NCBI GenBank assembly: GCA_021292165.1
Contig: CM037883.1
Coordinates: forward strand, 9,501,434 to 9,565,433
Direction: 5' to 3'
From: Shinisaurus crocodilurus
Lineage: Eukaryota > Chordata > Lepidosauria > Squamata > Shinisauridae
DNA: 64,000 bases
Shown: one piece after another, positions 53,914 through 64,000 of the stretch
How positions within the stretch are numbered: position 1 is the stretch's first letter
How the letters are laid out: every line of letters begins with the position of its first letter
Notes under the pieces: generated by a model
Told to the model about the DNA's origin: nothing
Database searches by the model: none
Seen by the model: the letters and a program-made list of their open reading frames with translations, nothing else
Translations under genes and position numbers: made by a program

Positions 53914-54629
53914 GGGATGCACTATTCGCCACTATTTCTTCTCAGTCACATTCTACTCTAGCCAGATTAATGGCAACAGGAAATCCTCCCTTTGCTTTTT
54001 CTTTTGCATGCTACAGAGATGGCCAAGATTATTATTTTTTTCTTTGCTAACACCCTTTATAATTTTTCACAAATACTTAGCAAGTGTCCTACCAGCTCAT
54101 TACCATCTAATCTGTTATGCCTCAAAGTACCTGTTGGCCAAGGAATTGGCACTTTGAGACTATTAGAGTCAATTCATTTCTTTTCATGATGTGCTTCCTT
54201 CAAGGACGTCTGTGTGCACTGCTCGCTCGGTGCTCGCCTGCCATGCTGACACACTGCCCTTTCAGCAGGGATGTTTGAAATGCTATATGCAGTCCTGACA
54301 AAGCAAAAGGGGAGAGCGCGGCTCCATCAACAGGCGCTCTCTGCCGCCCCTCGGAAGTTAACGAAAGCTATGCCGCTTTGTGTGCTTTTTGCTGATGAAC
54401 AATCTGATGCAAAGCTTGTAAACAGTCATCCTGCTGTAAATAATGTTTTATCGATCTCTAATGTTTTGTCGATCATATTCAATAAAATGTTAATAAAAAC
54501 CTTATTGTATGGCACAGATTAAGTCAGACAATCTTGGAAAGGGGGGAATAACATTCTGACATATGGTGAGAAGGGTGCATGGGGCAAAAAAGGTTGAGAA
54601 CCACTGTTCTAGTTAAACTATGGTGTTCA
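53913..54629. other. Unassigned DNA
   Basis: Mostly non-repetitive. An 83-codon frame at 54,271-54,522 has no recognisable motif. GGTTGAGAACCACTG near 54,591 is a probable hAT-type terminus without a partner. Confidence 0.4.
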
Positions 54630-54795
54630 CTACCAAAAGATGAAGTGATTGCAACCAATTTAGATGGCGTTAAAAGGGGATTAAACAAATTCATGGGGGA
54701 GAAGGCTATCCATGGCTACTAGTCCTGATGGTGGCTATATGCTTCCTCCGGTATCAGAGGCAGTGTGCCTATGGACACCAGTGGCTGGGGAACAA
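54630..54795 (-). repeat. Dispersed repeat R1, antisense
   Basis: GGGGGAGAAGGCTATCCATGG, CTAGTCCTGATGGTGGC and CCGGTATCAGAGGCAG are complements of the central R1 blocks at 26,990-27,060. Confidence 0.55.
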
Positions 54796-54799
54796 TGTG

Positions 54800-55021
54800 T
54801 GCAAATTTCCTCAGTGGATTGAATCAGCTCTGCTTTAGTCTATGGAGGAAATTTGCGCAAAACTCCCATTTGACCGCTGGTCAATTTGTTCAAATCTCCT
54901 GTTCATGCAGAGCAAGCAGCAATCACAAGCATGAACAGGAATCGGACATGCGACGAGTGGTGGTGAGACGATGTTTGGAGAATCCTAGCAATCTCGAACA
55001 TCACTCGTTTGCCCATCCCTG
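54800..55021. mobile_element. hAT-like relic related to 6,770
   Basis: TTTAGTCTATGGAGGAAATT is followed at once by TGCGCAAAACTCCC, then AGAATCCTAGCAATCTCGAA and the terminus GCCCATCCCTG. This is the uninterrupted form of the 6,770 element. A second terminus-like CTTGTGCATCCCTA follows at 55,042-55,055. Confidence 0.6.
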
Positions 55022-55055
55022 TACCAGACAGGAACAAAATTCTTGTGCATCCCTA

Positions 55056-55845
55056 AAAAAAAAATCCAATTCCATCAAGAAGAACATATGATGGAATGAA
55101 AGGCACCTGACAATCTGCAAAACACAGATAGAATGGATTTAACACAATCTGTGCATGCCTACTCTGAACATCATGATGTCATTACCTATAATGGCTAAGA
55201 GCCTTTCTCCATGCATCCTCTGCTTTTATTTTGTTGAAAATGGAGCTGGGGGTGGGTGATGGTGGTCAAAATTAAAGTATGGAACATCATGCGTGTGAAA
55301 GAACCCTGCATGAACCAATCTTTAGGTGTTACTTCTGGGAACACAATCTGTCTCTTCTTCTACCACAAACGTGGTTGGACTGAAGTAAGCTGCATCCTCA
55401 ATTTTCCCATGGGCCAGTTAATGACTAACACTGTTCTACAATTCGTGTCTGTTGTTTGTTGGTTTGTTTTTAAGTCACCAAGCTTTAGGTTGCATAGCAC
55501 ATAATTGTGCAATGAGGTGAAACATTCCTCTGCATCTAATAAACAGATTTCAGTCATAAACAGTTATACTGGGTGACAATGAGCAACGTGCTGATGAATG
55601 CTCAAGAACCAGACTTCCAGATGTCTCTCCCCCATAAGTTGTGCCATAATATATTTACTAGGATTTCTTCTTTATTACAGAAAGAAACACCTTTCTCAGT
55701 CAGAGAATGCCCTTGACAAACACTGAATAACAGCCTTGTCGTCGTAACAAATGGCTCACTAAGACGGCTTTCACCCAACCTTCTCCCCCCCCCCCCGCAA
55801 CACATTGATTTGTGTGGTTTGTTTTTATGTTCTTGGAACTTTATC
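55056..55845. other. Unassigned DNA
   Basis: The first 100 bp match the text after 35,030 (GATGGAATGAAAGGCACCTG). After 55,160 I recognise no repeat. A C-run lies near 55,785. Confidence 0.4.
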
Positions 55846-55847
55846 CC

Positions 55848-56018
55848 AGGGGTGTCGAACCTCTTTCCACTAAGGGCCAAATTCAATTCCATAAAAGGCC
55901 TGGGGGGCACATTCCATTGGTGGGTAGAGCAGAAGGAAAGAGGGGTGAGAACATCATTCCAAAAATACATGAAATGCCAGCATAGTTTAGCTTAAAGCTA
56001 ACTTAGCCTTAGTAGCGT

Positions 56019-56051
<33 letters not shown>

Positions 56052-56205
56052 GGATGGGGGGAGATTGTGCAAAAGCTGGGAAACCATCCAACAATTGGTG
56101 GTCATGGAAAAGGGAGTGTGGCCATCTCATGTATCCTGGGCAGGCTAGATTGGGACCCAAGTGGTCCAAATTTGGCATTCAGGCCTGCATTTTGACCAGA
56201 GGTGG
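55848..56205. mobile_element. hAT-type relic, family F
   Basis: Starts near CAGGGGTGTCGAACCTCTTT and contains GAGCAGAAGGAAAGAGGGG, CATAGTTTAGCTTAAAGC and GGGAAACCATCCAACAATTG in the order of 52,470-52,815. An (AT)n run lies at 56,025-56,052. Confidence 0.6.
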
Positions 56206-56654
56206 TGCTAGGTACCAAACAGATCCAGGACTCAGGCCCACAGGACAAAGAACAAATGCACAAATGTGCATATGCTAATTTACATATGCTCTGAAGTCTG
56301 TAAAGGACCCTGTCTCCTAAGGACACCCCTATTTGTAAAACGGGTTGTATGGACAGAGGAGAGGACATTTGATTTCAGGAAGAAGAAAAAAACCCTCAGG
56401 CAGAAAGATTCAAGGGGGGGCAGCAGGACGTGAAACACATGTGGGCAAAAAGCCAGGTAGTCCAGGGGGATCAGATGCAACAGAGATCATCAGGGCCCCT
56501 GTACCTTTCTTTCAGCAGGTGCCCATTGACTGCAGGGCGGTGGGGCAGATGGCTTCCCAGAGATTCAGGGCTACAAATGAAAGATTTGGGGCTCCAGCCC
56601 TAGTGGGCCGCCCCCTAACACCGTCTCTGATTTTGACACCCTTGTGACACCTGT
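56206..56654. other. Unassigned DNA
   Basis: No repeat or exon is recognised. Confidence 0.35.
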
Positions 56655-56659
56655 CTAGT

Positions 56660-57087
56660 GTGATGGAAGCCAAACTGAAGATGAGCCAGCAATGCGATGT
56701 GGCTGCAAAGAAGGCAAATGCTATTTTGGGCTGCATTAATAGAAGTATAGCTTCCAAATCACAGGAAGTGATCATTCCCCTTTACTCAGCACTGGTTAGA
56801 CCTCATCTTGAGTACTGCGTCCAGTTCTGGGCACCACACTTAAGAAAGATGTAGACAAACTGGAGAGGGTTCAGAGGAGGGCAACAAAGATGATAAAGGG
56901 ACTGGAAACAAGGTCCTATGAGGAGAGACTGAAAGAACTGGGCATGTTCAGCCTTCAGAAGAGGAGACTGAGGGGAGATATGATCGCACTCTTCCAGTAC
57001 TTGAAGGGTTGTCACAAAGAGGAGAGCCAGGATCTCTTCTCAATCATCCCAGTTTGCAGGACACAGGATATCGGACTCAAGTTGTAG
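56660..57087 (+). pseudogene. CR1 copy A ORF2 remnant
   Basis: Two frames carry the CR1 ORF2 C-terminus: [20 protein letters not shown] to [11 protein letters not shown] (to 56,854), then after a one-base loss [20 protein letters not shown] to the insertion point. No catalytic residues are retained. Confidence 0.9.
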
Positions 57088-57138
57088 TCTCAGAATTTTA
57101 TTGTTTATAGCCAACGGCCATCACAATACATCACAATA

Positions 57139-57766
57139 CAAATGCAAAATGCAATTTTGGGCTGTATTAATAGAAGTATATCTTCCAAATCGCGGGAAGT
57201 GATAATTCCCCTTTACTCGGCACTGGTTAGGCCTCATCTTGAGTACTGCGTCCAGTTCTGGGCACCTCACTTTAAGAAGGACATAGACAAACTGGAGAGG
57301 GTTCAGAGGAGGGCAACAAGGATGATAAAGGGACTGGAAACAAGGCCCTATGAGGAGAGACTGAAAGAACTGGGCATGTTTAGCCTTCAGAAGAGGAGAC
57401 TGAGGGGAGATATGATCGCACTCTTCCAGTATTTGAAGGGCTGTCACACAGAGGAGGGCAAAGATCTCTTCTCGTTCATCCCAGTTTGCAGGACACGGAA
57501 TAATGGGCTCAAGTTACAGGAACCTAGATTCCACCTAAACATCAGGAAAAATTTCCTGACTGTCAGAGCAATAAGACAATGGAATCAACTACCTAGGGAG
57601 GTCGTGGGCTCTCCCACTCTGGAGGCATTCAAGGTGCAGCTGGACAGACATCTGTCAGAGATGCTTTGACCTAGATTCCTGCATTGAGCAGGGGGTTGGA
57701 CTCGATGGCCTTGTAGGCCCCTTCCAACTCTACTTTTCTATGATTCTATGATTCTATGTTATATAC
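57139..57766 (+). mobile_element. CR1 copy B, nested and young
   Basis: Starts within AAATGCAATTTTGGGCTG and runs to the ATTCTATG tail. It differs from the corresponding part of 17,157-18,301 at only a handful of positions. On its left the decamer ATCACAATAC occurs twice in tandem (57,120-57,139). Confidence 0.95.
57142..57669 (+). CDS. CR1 copy B ORF2 C-terminal fragment
   Basis: A 175-codon uninterrupted frame for the last part of CR1 ORF2, downstream of the RT catalytic box: [70 protein letters not shown] and the natural stop. It is almost identical to the end of the 17,166-18,203 frame. It has no enzymatic domain and cannot act by itself. The open frame reflects youth. Confidence 0.93.
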   Translation: MQNAILGCINRSISSKSREVIIPLYSALVRPHLEYCVQFWAPHFKKDIDKLERVQRRATRMIKGLETRPYEERLKELGMFSLQKRRLRGDMIALFQYLKGCHTEEGKDLFSFIPVCRTRNNGLKLQEPRFHLNIRKNFLTVRAIRQWNQLPREVVGSPTLEAFKVQLDRHLSEML

Positions 57767-57869
57767 ATGAAGTATAAAATAAAATAAAAACAGGTTGAAC
57801 ATTAAATATAATGAAACAAAATGCTATAAAATAATCAAGGTTTAGAAACATTCTTTCTGTATGGCCCCC

Positions 57870-58175
57870 TTATGGTTTGGCAGTAGTTTGGTTTATAAAG
57901 GCTGCCCTTATTTTCCTTGCAGCTAACACAAATAAAGCTATCCTGTAGCTAATAAATTTGTCCACATCAGCCAACAACCATCTAATTTTAAAATCGTCTG
58001 ATTGACCTTCTAAAGTAGTCTGAAAAGGAAGAATAAATCTGGCCCTGGGTGAATTATATAGTGGACAATATAGAATATAATGTACCAGATCTTCAATGTG
58101 CCCTGTTTCACATATGCAAAAACGCTCTTGTGCAGGTCTGTTAGAAAACCTTCCAGCCAAATACTCAGTGGGCAT
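57870..58175 (-). pseudogene. LINE ORF2 C-terminus with zinc-knuckle-like motif
   Basis: A 101-codon frame ending at a natural-looking stop. Residues 20-37 (FCICETGHIEDLVHYILYC in context) contain Cys20, Cys22, His26 and Cys37, a CCHC-like pattern that non-LTR ORF2 proteins carry after the RT. The segment LPF...DFKIRWLLAD and the basic LAARKIRAAF tail follow. The RT and endonuclease are absent through 5' truncation. The frame continues upstream without a methionine to about 58,215. Confidence 0.7.
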
Positions 58176-58471
58176 TGTTTCAAATCTGAGCTGGGTAAAA
58201 GCATGCCTAACAGGGAAGAAGGTTAACTCAAGTTACAGGAACCCAGATTCCACCTAAACATCAGGAAAAAAATTCCTGACTGTTAGAGCAATAAGACAAT
58301 TGAACCAACTACCTAGGGAGGTGATGAGCTCTCCCACTCTGGAGGCATTCAAGGTGCAGCTGGACAGCCATCGGTCAGGGATGCTTTGACTTGGATTCCT
58401 GCGTTGCACAGGGGGTTGGACTCGATGGCCTTATAGGCCCCTTCCAACTCTACTTTTCTATGATTCTATGA

Positions 58472-59189
58472 AGAGGAAGATGGAATTGCAAAAGTAGTCA
58501 TCAGTGATGCACAGCATTAAGACTACTGCACTTCCTTTGAATGATAGCTTCCCCACTTTTAAACAGACCAGCTCTAACCATGCTGCCTGTCAGGATCTGC
58601 TGCCTGCCTGATCATTATCTCTTTTTTTCAGGGGTAACACTGACAAAATGTGTTTCTGCAGGATTTACTGCTAGAACTGGATTCTGGGTAGAATGCCTCT
58701 CTTGGGACCACTATCTGCATCACAGATCTAACAACAGAAGGGGGGGGGAAAGGGAAGGTGACACTTTTGGAAGACTAGCTGTCCAAAATTGCTACATATC
58801 TACTGCCTAAAATATTACCATTCCCCACCCCCTGGGATAACAAAAATAGATGGCATTTGTTTTGTGCTAGACTGATGGACCAAAAATGCCACTTAACAGA
58901 ATCCCTCATCTGGATCACAGTCAGATTTCTTGGTCTAAAGGTAGTACAATCAGGTAGTTAGCGCTTAGGGCAGACAGAAATGGCTAAGAGTCAGGAACTG
59001 CTGCTTATACTAGTAAAATTGTCTCAGGATATGGAGATGCAAAAATTGACAAGCTACCATCATGCCAGCCAGATAGTTCAGAGTAGTCTGGGCCTTTACC
59101 AAGGATTAGTAGAGTGAATTTTAATGCACTCCAGTACATTTCCATTCAGTGGCTGTTGGGAGGGAAGGTACCATAGTTCAGTATTATGC
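58472..59189. other. Unassigned DNA
   Basis: No repeat or exon is recognised. G-run near 58,741. Confidence 0.4.
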
Positions 59190-59643
59190 TAGGGATGCAT
59201 GAGAAATTCATTTCAGTTTGTTTTTGATCAGGATTTACCCAGTTCATACCTTCTGGACAGAACACGGACCCGGATGCAATTTGCAGTCAAAGTCCGTACA
59301 TTTATGAGCTTGCAATGTGATTTGTGGACCAAAAAAAAAAGGGGGGGAAAGTGTTTGACAGCATGCATACGTTTGACAAATGTGCATGAAAAAATGTACA
59401 TTTTTGAAAGATGTGCACAAATACACTTTAATCAATGGGAGAAGAATGCATATATTTCAAAGATGCTCACAACTGATGCGTAGTCAGAAAAATATGTGGG
59501 GAGAAATGCAAGCACAGATATTTCATGTGTAAAGAAAAAAAAACAAAGCTCGCAATCTGATATGGACTAGTGTGATCATGAGCTTTGAGATGGAATTTGG
59601 AGAACTTTGGCAAGCTCGAATTTTGCAGATTCGCACATCCCTA
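59190..59643 (+). mobile_element. TAGGGATG-type hAT-like element
   Basis: Left end TAGGGATGCATGAGAAATTC, right end GATTCGCACATCCCTA. The interior has TTTACCCAGTTCATACC, GATGCAATTTGCAGTC, ATCAATGGGAGAAGAATGC and CTTTGGCAAGCTCGAATTTT, as in 1,902 and 52,868. Flanking octamers match at 4 of 8 only. Confidence 0.72.
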
Positions 59644-60941
59644 GACTATAGACCACATGCTTTGTAAAGAGATGCGTCCAGTTCTTCATGTCTCCAATGA
59701 AGGTAGCAGGGCTGGAAAGAACTCTTGTCTGAATCTTGGCAGAACTGTTGACAGCCCTGGCAGACTGTTAACTCTCGGGTGGGTGAACCAATGTGATGGG
59801 CTTATTGGACCCATTTCATTGTTCAGTATGCATATCCGATGAGCACATTTGGTGGGAGAAACATGACTCACATCTGCCTCATTTCAATACCTCGATTATC
59901 ATGACAATAAATCAATGTCACCACGATTGATCTTTTCTTTGACTCAGTTTATAAAAGGTTATGGGTAGGAAAAGCCTCACATTTGGGTCTGCTTCAGGTC
60001 TTCCTGAAATATGCAATAATAAATGCTTCTATTTCAATTTGCGCCTATACAATTAGGACTCTTATCTCTCTCTATCTGCTTTTCTCCCCCGTTTTTCTTT
60101 TCATGTTCGCTCAACGGTGAATTGCAGATGGGTTAAATTGTGGTCAATTACAATTATGTACTTACTTCCCCTAGATCAAGATAACTAACATGAATCCTTT
60201 CAACCCGTTTATTACTTAATTTGGGTGTCAACGTGTAGTGTCAGAAATTGAATTCATCAGTCCGCTTTGTGGGTTGCTGGCAGAGAGAAATGCCTTTCCC
60301 ATTAACTTGCTGAATTAAAATCCCTGATTTATTTATTGCAAATATTTGGTTTTATGCCTCCTCAGCCTTATAAGCCAATATTTATTTTCTTCTGCTTACA
60401 CCACTAACCTGAATGTACGGTCAGATGTATTGCAGCTGGATGGAGCATCCTTTCATGCAATGAGCGGCATAATGATACACAATCATTATGCACCCTGCAA
60501 TCTATTTGGAGTCTTTTAACAGATCTCACTGGGAGGACCAAAGGCAAATAAAAAGAGATTTGCTTCCTGGTATCACAGTAGTCTTCTGAGATTAGTTAAA
60601 CCTTGTATGTTGTCACAAGAATTATTTTTGCATGGAATCTCAGATTCCAAGTCTATGTCTAGGCATATTTTGATCTTGGTAAAATTAGCAGAGCAGTATG
60701 GAATATAAAGTTGTGGGGTGACACCAGTGTTTTAATATTGATGACTGTTTAACATCTTTAGGGTGCAATCATCCAATGAGACTGCCCATGAGGCTGCATT
60801 TTTATTCCAGCAGGCATTTGCCCTTCCAGACTGAGGTGTTTTTTTTAAATGGGACTGAAACCCTATATTTAAGTTGTTTTGAGCTCCTGTACCTGACTCC
60901 GTTTTAATGTTTGAATTGTATTGTGTTGTATAACTTTATTC
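59644..60941. other. Mostly non-repetitive AT-rich DNA
   Basis: From 59,900 to 60,900 I recognise no repeat, microsatellite or frame. It is the longest such block in the last third of the window. Confidence 0.45.
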
Positions 60942-61071
60942 CAGGGGTGGGCAACTTGTGGTCTTCCAGGTGTTTTGGCCTACAACTCCCATGATCCCTC
61001 GCCATTGTTTCCTAGGGCTGATGGGAGATGTAGGCTAAAACATCTGGAGCGCCACACTTTGTCTACCCCTG
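60942..61071. mobile_element. hAT-type MITE, family C
   Basis: Starts CAGGGGTGGGCAACTTGTGG and ends CACTTTGTCTACCCCTG. The arms carry TTTTGGCCTACAACTCCCAT and GGGAGATGTAGGCTAAAACA. Octamers CTTTATTC (60,934-60,941) and CTTTATAC (61,072-61,079) match 7 of 8. Confidence 0.9.
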
Positions 61072-61439
61072 CTTTATACAGCAAAATATTTTTTATTAAA
61101 TTATTTTATAGTTCCACCCTGAGCACTGTGTGAATATAATAGGCACCACACAGTCTGTAGGCAACATGTGCCACCCCATCCTTTTCTGTGCCCCTTGCCG
61201 CACCCAAATTGCCACTATACCACCAAATTGTCAGCAGATTTTGTTGGTGGCAAGAAAACAATCTTCATTTCCCATTTAAATTCAAAATTGTGCTCCACAG
61301 GGGCTTGTTTTAAATGGGAAAATACCCCCCCCCCCAAGTCACTGAAATTCAGAAGGAATTTGGAAATGGTGATTTCAGTGACAGGGAAATTGGTCCCTGG
61401 ACCATTGGAATTTGTTCACCCCTGCTAAGGTGCAATATG
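61072..61439. other. Unassigned DNA
   Basis: No repeat or exon is recognised; C-run near 61,327. Confidence 0.35.
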
Positions 61440-62010
61440 AGAAAATGTCTATGGATGAATAAACACCTGTTCTCATTGGCATTGCAACTATAGTGGAAGC
61501 GTGGGTGATACATTCTGTTTAATATGTACAGTAAATAAATCAAAAGCCTGTCTAAGCAAGATGTCTTCAAGTTCAAATCCATCTGAAAACAGGAAGGGAT
61601 CTCCCTGGAGAGAGCATTCCAAAGTGCTGGCACCACCACAGAAAAGGCTCAAATGCTGCCACAACTCGCTATCATAGTTTATTTTATTTTCTTTCTTTCT
61701 TTCTTTCTTTATTATATTTATATCCTGCCTTTTTTTCCTGCAAGGAGCCCAAGGTGGCTTACATAATCTCCCTCCTCCTCCATTTTATCCTCACAACAGC
61801 CTGTGAGATAGGTTAGATTGAGAGTCAGTGACTGGCCCAAAGTCACCCAGTGAGTTTCATGGCTAAGTGAGGACTAGAAACCAGATTTCCTGAGTCCCAG
61901 TCCAACACTCGAACCACTAGGCCACGCTGGCTCTCAAATAATGCTCAAATTGCATCCTCAGGGCCCAAAATAAGGCTAGTCAGAGTCTTGTAGGTGCACC
62001 TATGTTCCGA
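61440..62010 (-). mobile_element. Old LINE, antisense, carrying a SINE
   Basis: GAGAGAGCATTCCAAAGTGC and TGGCACCACCACAGAAAAGG, then after the SINE GCCCAAAATAAGGCTAGTC and GAGTCTTGTAGGTGC, form the antisense of a decayed LINE C-terminus region. A minus-strand frame at 61,349-61,639 (VVPALWNALSREIP) echoes the APVLWNSLP block. Confidence 0.55.
61683..61935 (-). mobile_element. MIR/CORE-like SINE, antisense
   Basis: A (TTTC)n-containing tail at 61,689-61,711, then CTGCAAGGAGCCCAAGGTGG, CTCACAACAGCCTGTGAGAT, TGGCCCAAAGTCACCCAGTG and the head with CCACTAGGCCACGCTGGC. It is near full length. Confidence 0.88.
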
Positions 62011-63194
62011 TCCAAGACAAAAAAAAGACAATTTTCCCAAGTTCCAATTTTCAGCCCAGGTTTTGTCTGACAAGACAGCCTGTTATTATGCATCCAAAGA
62101 TCCTCACATTGATGGTTGTTAATAATGTCCTGAACCACACATGCATAAAGCACTCAACTGGAAAATAACTGGTGATGACACAAAGGCAAGAGACAAGATG
62201 TTCTCAGTCTTCAAAGTCAACCTTTAAAAACCAATGGAGATTAGGTATATAAAAACTTCTGTAAAAAGCAGAATTTTGCAGCCGTACATAAACCTCTATG
62301 GTGAGGTATTATTTTTTTTAATATGCTGTATCTTTTTACAACTTTAGAAGAAGGAACTCTCTCCTGTAGAACACTGCATGTCTATAATTTCCTTTCTTCA
62401 TTTTAGGAGGAGAACTATTAATGCCACAGGGATGATCAGACTACTTGATTCAATTAGGCATTTCAAATGACTGCCTTTTGCTGGGCTCTTTTATTTTTTA
62501 TCCACTCACTCCAATGCTGTTAAAACCTTGATGTTTATCTTAAAACCTGCTTAAAGAAAAGAAGAAGAAGAAGAAGAAGAAAACATAGGTGAATCTAGGG
62601 AATTCATAAAACACACACACACTCACACAAAAATGAAATGTTGGAACTGTCATTCAAACTGTCATCTCTTCTGCTTAGAAGAAGACCTGAAAGAATATGT
62701 GTTTGTTGAGTATTTGCTTTAAATAATAACAATACAGAGCCATTAAGTGCACATGAAAGGTGTTACTATATTTTGAATAATTCAAGGTCTTCTTTTTGGA
62801 ACAATCAGACAACTTTGACGGATAGCTACTTTGTGGTCTCGTCTGTTACATTACTCTGGAGGTGCTGATCAGGTCAGTTTGCATCAGAATTCACAAAGAT
62901 CAAATTCCTCAAGCGACCCAAGATAAGAATACCAGCTGTATTCTAAATGGAATGTCTCACTTGAAGCTTCATTTGAACTGAACTTCCTACTTCTGTTTCC
63001 TTGCCTCATCACAAACTTTCTTCAAGTGCAATGGGAAGGCACATCATAACATTAATTAAATAACATTCAAATAAGCAAAATTAATGAACAGTATAACCAC
63101 GTGCGAAAATAGCTGCATATATAAAAATGCATGATATTTTAGGAACCCTCTTTGAGGGGGGGGCAGGTAACATGCAATGAAATCCAACTTCATA
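62011..63194. other. Mostly unassigned AT-rich DNA
   Basis: An (AGA)n run lies at 62,556-62,581 and a short CA run near 62,613. No repeat family or exon is recognised. Confidence 0.45.
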
Positions 63195-63650
63195 ACAGAT
63201 TGAGGGTGCAATCGTATGCCTCTCCAACCTTGTCTGAGGGGGACATAGGATTGGAGCTGGAAGTCCCTGCAACCTCAGATATATTTTCCGAGGACACAGC
63301 GCCATGGAGTGCCCCTGCCCCACACCTTGTGGCTGGATTGGTTCTTTCCACTCCAGCAGAAAACTGAAGATGGTCTTCCATCTTTGGTTCCCCCGTGGGG
63401 GGCATTCCTGCCTGGGGATGGGGAAGGGAGGAGTGAGGCTCCACCAGATTCTGAGGAATCCAGGTGGCGTCTCAGACACTTCTCCTCACAAGGTGAGAAA
63501 AAACATCTAGATGGCCAAAATCAGCAATCTAGATGTTTCTGAGGGCGAGGGGAGCATGGCAGATATCCTCTCTGCTGCGTTCCTCCCACCCTGCATAGGA
63601 TGCTCACAATCCTCCAGGTTCGGAAGGTTGTGGGCACCCACATAGGACTG
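63195..63650. repeat. Dispersed repeat, family E
   Basis: Starts GGGTGCAATCGTATGCCTC and ends CCCACATAGGACTGCGCAC, weak inverted ends. It contains CTAGATGGCCAAAATCAGCA and CCCTGCATAGGATGC as at 7,855-8,330. It is probably a non-autonomous DNA transposon. Frames inside are shadows. Confidence 0.5.
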
Positions 63651-63970
63651 CGCACCTGCCTGTTCAGTAGCTGTGAAAGATGAGGAGCTTGTCAGAAAAA
63701 AAGAGGTGGCAACTTTATTCCTCACCACAAACATGACTGAATAGAATACTAGGGACTGATACTATTAAGAGATAACCACTCAAAGCCATGGGCTTGGATG
63801 GATAGATCTCTCCATTTCAATTTCTTCTACATTTGATTTTTTTTTTTCATCTCAAGTTCTTCCTTCCAATTTACGAAGAAACGTGAAAATTCTGATATAT
63901 ATGTGTATGTGTGTGTGTGAGTGAAATTTTCACTCATCCTTGTAATTATTTCCTCTTCTAGGACTTCATA
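63651..63970. other. Unassigned DNA
   Basis: Nothing recognised apart from a T-run near 63,840 and a short GT run near 63,908. Confidence 0.4.
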
Positions 63971-64000
63971 ATATTTATTTATTTATTTGTTTGTTTGTTT
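63971..64000. repeat. (ATTT)n/(GTTT)n tract at window edge
   Basis: Such tracts in this window are usually antisense LINE or SINE tails, so an element may begin here and continue past the edge. Confidence 0.6.

Larger units (their letters stand above)
57084..58225 (-). mobile_element. APE-type LINE 3' end, antisense, inserted in CR1 copy A
   Basis: A 5'-truncated minus-strand LINE whose 3' end lies at 57,084 and whose truncated 5' end lies at 58,225. It is interrupted by CR1 copy B. The flanking 9-bp duplication ACTCAAGTT marks target-primed insertion. It encodes the ORF2 C-terminus (next feature). It may be the same family as 38,895-43,326, but the two pieces cover different parts and cannot be aligned directly. 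Confidence 0.85.
56655..58471 (+). mobile_element. CR1 copy A, split by a later LINE
   Basis: Part 1 (56,655-57,083) runs from the CR1 C-terminal region ([19 protein letters not shown]) to GLKL. Part 2 (about 58,235-58,471) resumes at the next codon position with CAGGAACCCAGATTCCACC and reaches the 3' end and ATTCTATG tail. The 9-bp word ACTCAAGTT is present at both edges (57,075-57,083 and 58,226-58,234), the target duplication of the insert. Copy A has frameshifts and is older than the other CR1 copies. Confidence 0.93.

Noticed and set aside
54271..54522. 83-codon frame in non-repetitive DNA
   Set aside because: No recognisable motif, no flanking splice signals I trust, and the start context is unremarkable.

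Overview
This window looks like vertebrate nuclear DNA, most probably from a squamate reptile (a lizard is the best guess). That call rests on the repeat mix: CR1 elements ending in an ATTCTATG-type tail, L2-like LINE 3' ends followed by (AAAT)n, tRNA-derived SINEs with MIR/CORE-like bodies, many short hAT-type inverted-repeat elements with 8-bp target duplications, and an RTE/BovB-like LINE end with a (GAT)n tail. I found no convincing host exon, functional RNA gene, CRISPR array, operon or prokaryotic feature. Long open frames are either retrotransposon ORFs or unsupported. The window is best read as a gene desert or a long intron.

Layout. 1-10 kb: hAT-type elements, a tRNA SINE split by a 547-bp hAT-like element (4.2-4.8 kb), a CG-rich hAT-like element (6.4 kb), and a MIR-like SINE nested in a hAT-like relic (7 kb). 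10-17 kb: L2 and RTE LINE 3' ends and two inverted-repeat DNA elements. 17-18.3 kb: a young 5'-truncated CR1 with a 345-codon open RT frame, inserted in an LTR-like sequence. 18.5-37 kb: mostly unrecognised DNA with microsatellites, SINEs, hAT and mariner-like elements. 37.8-44.2 kb: the densest block, with an old antisense LINE carrying two later insertions, a 4.4-kb antisense APE-type LINE with 5' end, ORF1, endonuclease and RT, and two 5S-rRNA-derived repeats, one of which reads as a 5S head joined to a CR1 tail. 44.6-53.4 kb: L2, CR1, SINE and hAT copies. 56.6-58.5 kb: three-layer nesting, with CR1 split by an antisense APE-LINE 3' end that is itself split by a second CR1. 59-64 kb: hAT relics, a SINE nested in an antisense LINE, and AT-rich DNA without recognisable repeats.

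No genes act together here. The readable biology is a transposition history: autonomous LINEs (CR1, L2, RTE, an APE LINE), SINEs that probably borrowed their machinery, and non-autonomous DNA transposons whose transposase is not encoded in the window. Repeat-family names come from motif recognition, not from a database search, and most relic boundaries are approximate.
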